Below the pieces are notes generated by a model, which was not told where the DNA came from, did not search any database, and saw only the letters and a program-made list of their open reading frames with translations. A stretch of 64,000 nt of DNA, taken from NCBI GenBank assembly GCA_026967495.1, contig CP114060.1:496001-560000 (forward strand), written 5' to 3'. This DNA is from Rouxiella badensis (GTDB taxonomy: Bacteria; Pseudomonadota; Gammaproteobacteria; Enterobacterales; Enterobacteriaceae). A program made the position numbers and the translations under genes. Below, piece after piece: positions 58,654-64,000 of this stretch. Each line of letters begins with the position of its first letter. Positions within the stretch are counted from its first letter, which is position 1.

Positions 58654-59817
58654 ATGGAAAACGTAGTCATAGTGGATGCGGTTCGCACGCCGATGGGCCG
58701 CTCCAAAGGCGGAGCCTTCCGCAACGTGCGGGCCGAGGATTTATCTGCGCATCTGATGCGCGCCCTGCTGACGCGTAATGCAGCGCTGGACCCGAAAGAA
58801 ATCGACGACATTTATTGGGGCTGCGTGCAGCAAACGCTGGAACAAGGCTTCAACGTGGCGCGCAATGCGGCACTACTGGCCGAGATCCCACACAGCGTAC
58901 CGGCGGTCACGGTTAACCGGCTCTGCGGTTCATCGATGCAGGCCCTTCACGATGCGGCACGCACCATTATGGTCGGCGATGCGGACATCAGCCTGATCGG
59001 CGGCGTGGAACACATGGGCCATGTCCCGATGAATCACGGCGTTGATTTTCATCCCGGCCTCAGCCGCACGGTGGCAAAAGCAGCGGGCATGATGGGCCTG
59101 ACCGCCGAGATGCTCGCCAAGATGCACAATATCAGCCGCGAAATGCAGGACGAATTCGCCGCCCGTTCGCACCAGCGCGCGCATGCGGCAACCGTTGCCG
59201 GACATTTTGCCAATGAAATCATCCCAACCTACGGCCACAATGCCGACGGCACGCTGATTGGCCTGGACTACGACGAGGTCATCCGCCCTGAAACCACTGC
59301 GGCGTCGCTGGCGGCGCTGCGTCCGGCATTTGATCCGGTCAATGGTACGGTGACGGCGGGCAGTTCCTCCGCGCTTTCGGACGGTGCTTCGGCAATGCTC
59401 ATCATGAGCGAGTCACGCGCGGCCTCCCTGGGCCTTAAGGCGCGGGCAAAAATCCGTGCGATGGCCGTAGTGGGCTGTGACCCGTCGATTATGGGATACG
59501 GTCCGGTTCCGGCAACGCGGCTGGCGTTGAAACGTGCCGGACTCTCGGTGCAGGACATCGACCTGTTCGAGCTGAACGAGGCCTTCGCCGCCCAGTCGCT
59601 GCCGTGCATTAAAGATCTCGGCTTGCTGGAGAGCATAGATCACAAGGTGAACCTCAACGGCGGCGCGATTGCGCTGGGGCATCCGCTGGGCTGCTCGGGC
59701 GCACGTATCTCTACCACGCTGCTCAACCTGATGGAACGCAAAGACGCGCAGTTTGGCGTGGCAACCATGTGCATTGGATTGGGTCAGGGGATAGCAACCG
59801 TTTTTGAGCGGGTATAG
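58654..59817 (+). CDS. fadA: 3-ketoacyl-CoA thiolase
   Basis: Beta subunit of the fatty-acid oxidation complex; 387 residues, the E. coli length. Nucleophilic Cys91 in VNRLCGSSMQAL, NEAFAAQSL, and GGAIALGHPLGCSGARI / MCIGLGQGIA with the acid-base Cys and His. AAGGAG precedes the ATG. Confidence 0.98.
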   Translation: MENVVIVDAVRTPMGRSKGGAFRNVRAEDLSAHLMRALLTRNAALDPKEIDDIYWGCVQQTLEQGFNVARNAALLAEIPHSVPAVTVNRLCGSSMQALHDAARTIMVGDADISLIGGVEHMGHVPMNHGVDFHPGLSRTVAKAAGMMGLTAEMLAKMHNISREMQDEFAARSHQRAHAATVAGHFANEIIPTYGHNADGTLIGLDYDEVIRPETTAASLAALRPAFDPVNGTVTAGSSSALSDGASAMLIMSESRAASLGLKARAKIRAMAVVGCDPSIMGYGPVPATRLALKRAGLSVQDIDLFELNEAFAAQSLPCIKDLGLLESIDHKVNLNGGAIALGHPLGCSGARISTTLLNLMERKDAQFGVATMCIGLGQGIATVFERV

Positions 59818-59868
59818 AAGAAAGGTTTCAGTGCAAGACAAGGTTGAAAGTGTGCAATTGATGTTTTT

Positions 59869-59897
59869 CCCGCCCTTATCAAGGGGCGGGTTTTTTT
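59869..59897 (+). terminator. fadBA terminator
   Basis: CCCGCCC / GGGCGGG stem with an 8-base loop followed by TTTTTTT, 52 bases beyond the fadA stop. It separates fadA from convergent fre. Confidence 0.9.
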
Positions 59898-59914
59898 ACC
59901 GATTTTTTGGCAAA

Positions 59915-60615
59915 TCAGATAAAGGCAAACGCATCGCCGAACATGCGGTCTTCAAGCGCACCGCGCTCGGCACAGAAACGTTCGCGGGCTACTTTGGCCA
60001 TCTCGAAACGACCGGCGATGTAAATGTCATGCTCGCTCAGCGATTCGAAGTCTTGCAATACCGCGCTCAGTACGTTGCCGTTCCGGCCCTGCCAGCCCTC
60101 TTCCGTCTGCTCAACAACCGGGATCACTTTCAGGTTCGGGTGTACCACGCTCAACGCTTCAAGCTCACCCAAGTCGTACAGGTGCTTCAGCTCACGACCG
60201 CCCCAATAGATGGAAATATCGCGCTCAGGCTTTTGCTTCAGCGCCGTCACCAAAATGGAACGCACGTAGGAGAATCCGGTACCGCCGGCAATCAACACCA
60301 GCGGACGATCGCCATCTTCACGCAGCCAGGCATCGCCGTGCGGCAGGTCGACGTTAATCGTCTGCTCTTTCAGAATGCGATCCATCACTGCCATCGCATA
60401 CAGATTCATCTCGGAAGCCCCGATGTGTAGCTCGAGATAGTTTTTTCGTCAGGTACCGAAGCGATTGAGAACGGACGCTTGTCGCGCTCATCCATCACGA
60501 CCATCAGATATTGACCGGCACGAAATGAAAAAGATGATTCAGGTTGCAGGCGAACCCGATATACGGTGTCGGTTATGGCCTCAACTGAGGACACTTTACA
60601 GCTCATTATTGTCAT
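59915..60615 (-). CDS. fre: NAD(P)H-flavin reductase (one frame break)
   Basis: Reduces free flavins. Flavin-binding RAGQYLMVVMDERDKRPFSIAS and the nicotinamide-binding GGTGFSYVRSIL lie in different frames because the T run at 60441-60446 is one base short (coding GAAAAAAC); restored it reads DEKNYLELHIGASEMNLYAM. 233 residues, the E. coli length. ATG 60615 has AGAGGGA upstream. Downstream of ubiD in the same direction. Confidence 0.95.
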
Positions 60616-60686
60616 GCGTTCCCTCTGAGGGTCATCATTGAATCAGTGATGACAAACAGTGCCGAGCGCCGTTTGTCATCGAGAGT

Positions 60687-62175
60687 TTATTTGCCCGGCT
60701 TGACGTTATCAAAAATGCCCAGCTCGTCCCAGATAGCGTCAACGCGATCGCGCACTTTAGGGTCCATTACAATCGGACGTCCCCATTCGCGCTGTGTCTC
60801 ACCCGGCCACTTGTTGGTGGCGTCCATCCCCATTTTGGAACCCAGCCCTGAAACCGGGGAAGCAAAATCAAGATAGTCGATAGGCGTATTTTCAACCAGA
60901 ACCGTATCCCTCGCTGGATCCATGCGAGTAGTAATGGCCCAGATAACGTCTTTCCAGTCGCGCGCATTCACGTCGTCGTCACACACAATAACAAACTTGG
61001 TGTACATAAACTGCCGCAAGAAGGACCAGACGCCCATCATGACGCGCTTGGCGTGTCCGGCATACTGTTTCTTCATCGTCACAACGGCCAGACGGTATGA
61101 GCAACCTTCGGGCGGAAGATAGAAATCGACAATCTCCGGGAACTGCTTCTTCAGGATTGGAACGAAGACCTCATTCAGCGCCAGTCCCAATACCGCAGGC
61201 TCATCCGGTGGACGACCGGTAAAGGTCGAATGATAGATGGGGTCTTTGCGCTGAGTAATGTGCGTGACCGTAAACACCGGGAAGCTATCTACTTCATTAT
61301 AGTAGCCAGTATGATCGCCGTAAGGGCCTTCCGGTGCCATTTCGCCCGGCTCAATGTAACCTTCGAGCACGATTTCCGCGCTGGCAGGGACTTCAAGGTC
61401 GTTAGAAATACATTTGACCACTTCCGTCTTGTTGCCACGCAGCAGGCCCGCGAAAGCGTATTCAGAAAGTGTGTCAGGAACCGGCGTCACGGCACCGAGG
61501 ATGGTCGCCGGGTCAGCGCCAAGCGCAACAGAAACCGGGAAACGCTTGCCCGGGTTCTGCTGACACCACTCCTGGAAGTCCAGCGCGCCGCCGCGATGCG
61601 ACAGCCAACGCATAATCAGTTTGTTTTTGCCCAGAACCTGCTGGCGATAAATGCCCAGATTCTGACGGGGCTTGTGCGGACCACGAGTCACCGTCAGGCC
61701 CCAGGTGATAAGCGGCGCGGCATCTTCAGGCCAGCAGTGCATGACGGGGATACGCCCCAGGTCAACATCATCCCCTTCCCAGACCTCCTCCTGACAAGGC
61801 GCAGAGCCTCAGGCATTTGGTGGGCATATTCAACACTTGCTTGAACTTGGGCATCTTGTCGTAGAAATCACGGAACCCACGCGGTGGCTCAGGCTCTTTC
61901 AGGAAGGCCAGCAACTCGCCCACGTCGCGCAGCGCGCTGACGTCGTCCTGCCCCATGCCCATAGCAACACGCTCGGGAGTCCCGAACAGGTTGCACAGCA
62001 CCGGCATGTTATAGCCTTTCGGATTCTCAAAAAGCAGCGCCGGTCCGCCCGCACGCAGCGTACGGTCAGCGATTTCAGTCATTTCGAGGTAAGTATCAAC
62101 GGGCTGGCTGATGCGTTTGAGGTCACCCTTCTTTTCAAGCAAAGACAGGAAGTCACGCAGGTCACGATATTTCAT
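60687..62175 (-). CDS. ubiD: 3-octaprenyl-4-hydroxybenzoate decarboxylase UbiD (one frame break)
   Basis: Prenylated-FMN-dependent decarboxylase of ubiquinone synthesis. N-terminal MKYRDLRDFLSLLEKKGDLKRI, LLFENPKGYNMPVLCNLFGTPERVAMGM; C-terminal IYRQQVLGKNKLIMRWLSHRGG, GPYGDHTGYYNE and SVSVALGADPATI-type text. One base gained at 61804-61808 (plus GAGCC) breaks it after NMPTKCLR; corrected, SAPCQEEVWEGDDVDLGRIPVM joins the halves. 495 residues from ATG 62175, or 498 from GTG 62184 (E. coli 497). NMPTK is followed by Cys where E. coli has Arg, possibly another base error. Confidence 0.94.
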
Positions 62176-62320
62176 ACGAGGCACGTCATTAATGTTTTAT
62201 CACCAAATTTAGAGGGCAGTATAAAGCCTGTCGGCCGCCGTGGCTGCTTTTTTCAATTTTAATGGACCAAAACTGAACGACCAGCAGGATTATTTCAGGC
62301 CCGTAAGGCTGACTAATCTA

Positions 62321-63046
62321 TTAAACACAGGTAAAGGGAACAAGGCCAGAAAGTGCTCGCGTGTCCCGATATTCCTGCGTTTCCTGTCCATGGCGGAAGA
62401 CCTTGAAGCCCTCGCCTTTAGCGCTGTAATAGCTCAGCTCATTGCCTGAAACATGCAGCATGCTGCCTTCGCGCAGGGCAACAACCGACTCGGTCGGGTT
62501 CACCGCACAGAACTCGGCGAGGCGCTCATCTCGCGTTTCACCCATGTGACCGCTGATGTGAGCGTCAATGTAATGAGGATTGATCTGCACCGGGAACAGG
62601 CTCAACGCAGGCAGGACAACGGAAGAACGTACCGGCATGTCGTTGGTGGTACGGATACTTGGCGTGGCGACATTGCAGCCCGCGCTCCAACCGAGATAAG
62701 GCACTTCGCGTTCACGCACCGCGCGCTGAATCGGCACAATCAGACCTTTCTCGTGCAGCATCTGGTTCAAAAACCAGGTATTGCCCCCACTGACCAGAAT
62801 ACACTGCGCCTGTTCGATAGCCTCAGACGGCACGGCAGAATGATGGATGCTCTCTACCTTGATGCCCAACGACTGCTCGAGGTCGCGAGCACGTTCATCG
62901 TAGTCGCCGCGAATAATGGCGTAAGGAATAAACACCGCAGAAGTGATGTTGCGAGCCTCAAACATCGCCTTGATCTGCTGGTGCGCATAGCCGAGAAGCT
63001 GGCTATCGCCCGAAAGTTTGCCGTTGCTGAGTAGGAACAACTCCAT
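62321..63046 (-). CDS. pepE: Alpha-aspartyl dipeptidase (peptidase E)
   Basis: Serine peptidase (family S51) cleaving Asp-X dipeptides. 241 residues (E. coli 229), with nucleophile Ser121 in YLGWSAGCNVA, preceding VSGGNTWFLNQML and following INPHYIDAHISGHMGETRDERL. In E. coli pepE lies elsewhere; here it sits between ubiD and rfaH with its own 127-base upstream region. Frame intact. Confidence 0.96.
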   Translation of the reverse strand: MELFLLSNGKLSGDSQLLGYAHQQIKAMFEARNITSAVFIPYAIIRGDYDERARDLEQSLGIKVESIHHSAVPSEAIEQAQCILVSGGNTWFLNQMLHEKGLIVPIQRAVREREVPYLGWSAGCNVATPSIRTTNDMPVRSSVVLPALSLFPVQINPHYIDAHISGHMGETRDERLAEFCAVNPTESVVALREGSMLHVSGNELSYYSAKGEGFKVFRHGQETQEYRDTRALSGLVPFTCV

Positions 63047-63173
63047 GACTTTTCTCCGAAGATGGTTATCTTGTTGAATGTTATCATTACTACCAATGGG
63101 GGCCGCACGCGCGGCTATTTATCCCTTAAAGCTTTTGTTATTCTCAACGTGTTCGTCACGAGGAAAATGAAAA

Positions 63174-63662
63174 ATGGAAAGCTGGTACTTACTGTATTGC
63201 AAACGAGGTCAACATCTTCGTGCCCAGGAACATCTTGAGCGTCAACACGTTCAATGTCTGGTTCCCACGATCAAGTTGGAAAAAATGGTGCGCGGTCGCC
63301 GAACGATGGCGGATGAACCTCTATTTCCGAATTATATGTTTATCGCATTTGATCCTGAAAAAATCCATACCACGACCATTAGTGCGACCCGCGGTGTTAG
63401 CCATTTTGTCCGTTTTGGAAATCAGCTTGCCACGGTCCACCCTAAGGTTATTGAACAACTGATCAATGAACCTCCGTCCGACGTTAGGGATCCCGAGACG
63501 CCGCACGAAGGCGATACTGTTCTTATCATCGACGGAGCATTCGAAGGCCTGCAGGCTATCTATACCGAACCTGATGGCGAAAGGCGTTCTCACCTGCTGT
63601 TAAACCTGCTAAATAAACAGGTGAGACAAAGCATCAGCAATACTGAATTTCAGAAAATCTGA
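63174..63662 (+). CDS. rfaH: Transcription antitermination factor RfaH
   Basis: NusG paralogue recruited at ops sites to enhance LPS, capsule and similar long operons. 162 residues, the E. coli length; NGN domain MESWYLLYCKRGQHLRAQEHLERQ, PLFPNYMFI, ATRGVSHFVRFG; C-terminal domain that can switch between helical hairpin and KOW barrel. GAGGAAAATGAAAA precedes the ATG. Confidence 0.97.
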   Translation: MESWYLLYCKRGQHLRAQEHLERQHVQCLVPTIKLEKMVRGRRTMADEPLFPNYMFIAFDPEKIHTTTISATRGVSHFVRFGNQLATVHPKVIEQLINEPPSDVRDPETPHEGDTVLIIDGAFEGLQAIYTEPDGERRSHLLLNLLNKQVRQSISNTEFQKI

Positions 63663-63692
63663 CACATCCCGCTCTTCTGCCTCAGCTACGGC

Positions 63693-64000
63693 TTAAATTT
63701 TAAATAGCCGACGCGCGTTGTCGTCGGTTATTTGCGCAAGCCATACCGGGTCCTCATCTTTAGCGCGCCACAGCGCCACCTGCCTGACAATGTGCGGCAG
63801 GAAGCAGGGTTCATTACGGCGATTCTTCGGCTTGTTTTCCAAATCACGCGGCAATAAGTACGGCGCATCTGTCTCCAGAAGCAGGCGATCGACTGGGATC
63901 AGCGGTAGCATCTCGCGTAGCTCCAGCCCGCGTCTCTCGTCACATACCCAACCGGTTATACCGATCGACAAGCCCAACGATAAATAGTGTTCAAGCTCTT
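63693..64000 (-). CDS. tatD: 3'-5' exonuclease / metal-dependent hydrolase TatD, C-terminal fragment
   Basis: About 102 C-terminal residues; the gene continues past the right edge. IGITGWVCDERRGLELREMLPLIPVDRLLLETDAPYLLP contains the conserved Glu-Thr-Asp-Ala-Pro-Tyr of the TatD family. Convergent with rfaH, as in E. coli. Confidence 0.95.
   Translation of the reverse strand, partial: ELEHYLSLGLSIGITGWVCDERRGLELREMLPLIPVDRLLLETDAPYLLPRDLENKPKNRRNEPCFLPHIVRQVALWRAKDEDPVWLAQITDDNARRLFKI

Overview
This window is a core, housekeeping stretch of a chromosome from the order Enterobacterales. It most resembles the Yersiniaceae (Serratia/Rahnella/Yersinia side) rather than Escherichia: purD abuts the yjaH-hupA-yjaG-nfi-hemE-nudC block with no zra genes, pepE sits between ubiD and rfaH, and one rrn operon joins murB to hemG. 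Genus is not resolved. Proteins are close to E. coli K-12 orthologues in length and motifs, which anchors nearly every call. I see no prophage, insertion sequence, CRISPR array, toxin-antitoxin pair, defence island or unfamiliar gene cluster, and I find no undescribed system here.

Layout. 1-7.5 kb: start of metH, iclR, the glyoxylate-bypass genes aceB-aceA-aceK and metA. 7.6-13.4 kb: complete rrn operon 1 (minus strand: 16S, tRNA-Ile, tRNA-Ala, 23S, 5S, two terminators). 13.5-16.6 kb: purH-purD behind a PurR box. 16.6-21.1 kb: minus-strand block nudC-hemE-nfi-yjaG-hupA-yjaH. 21.2-27.6 kb: rsd, a TPP riboswitch and thiCEFSGH. 27.7-42.3 kb: minus-strand transcription/translation block (thrU-tyrU-glyT-thrT tRNAs, tuf, secE-nusG, rplKA, rplJL, rpoBC). 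42.6-46.4 kb: a GNAT gene, coaA, birA, murB. 46.5-52.2 kb: rrn operon 2 (16S, tRNA-Glu, 23S, 5S). 52.2-59.8 kb: hemG, trkH, yigZ, pepQ and the divergent, FadR-controlled fadBA. 59.9-64 kb: fre, ubiD, pepE, rfaH and the end of tatD.

The most notable signal concerns the sequence itself. Fourteen conserved genes (iclR, aceK, aceB, yjaH, yjaG, nfi, nudC, thiC, thiF, thiH, rpoC, rpoB, trkH, fre, ubiD; fifteen counting yjaH) carry 19 frame breaks, including essential rpoB and rpoC. The reading frame resumes immediately after each break, and family-normal lengths are restored by correcting 1-2 bases. Losses (8) are all in runs of 5 or more identical bases. Gains (11) all fall on a short (A/G)CTC or (A/G)CTTC string; at five of them removing one base recreates GATC. 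This looks like systematic consensus error, possibly tied to Dam-modified bases, not pseudogenization. Such genes are annotated below as intact CDS with the break noted.

Biology worth attention is modest: the rrn junction relative to E. coli, compensatory changes between the two 16S leaders, a promoter whose -10 lies in the loop of the nusG terminator, and palindromic intergenic repeats flanking rpoC.
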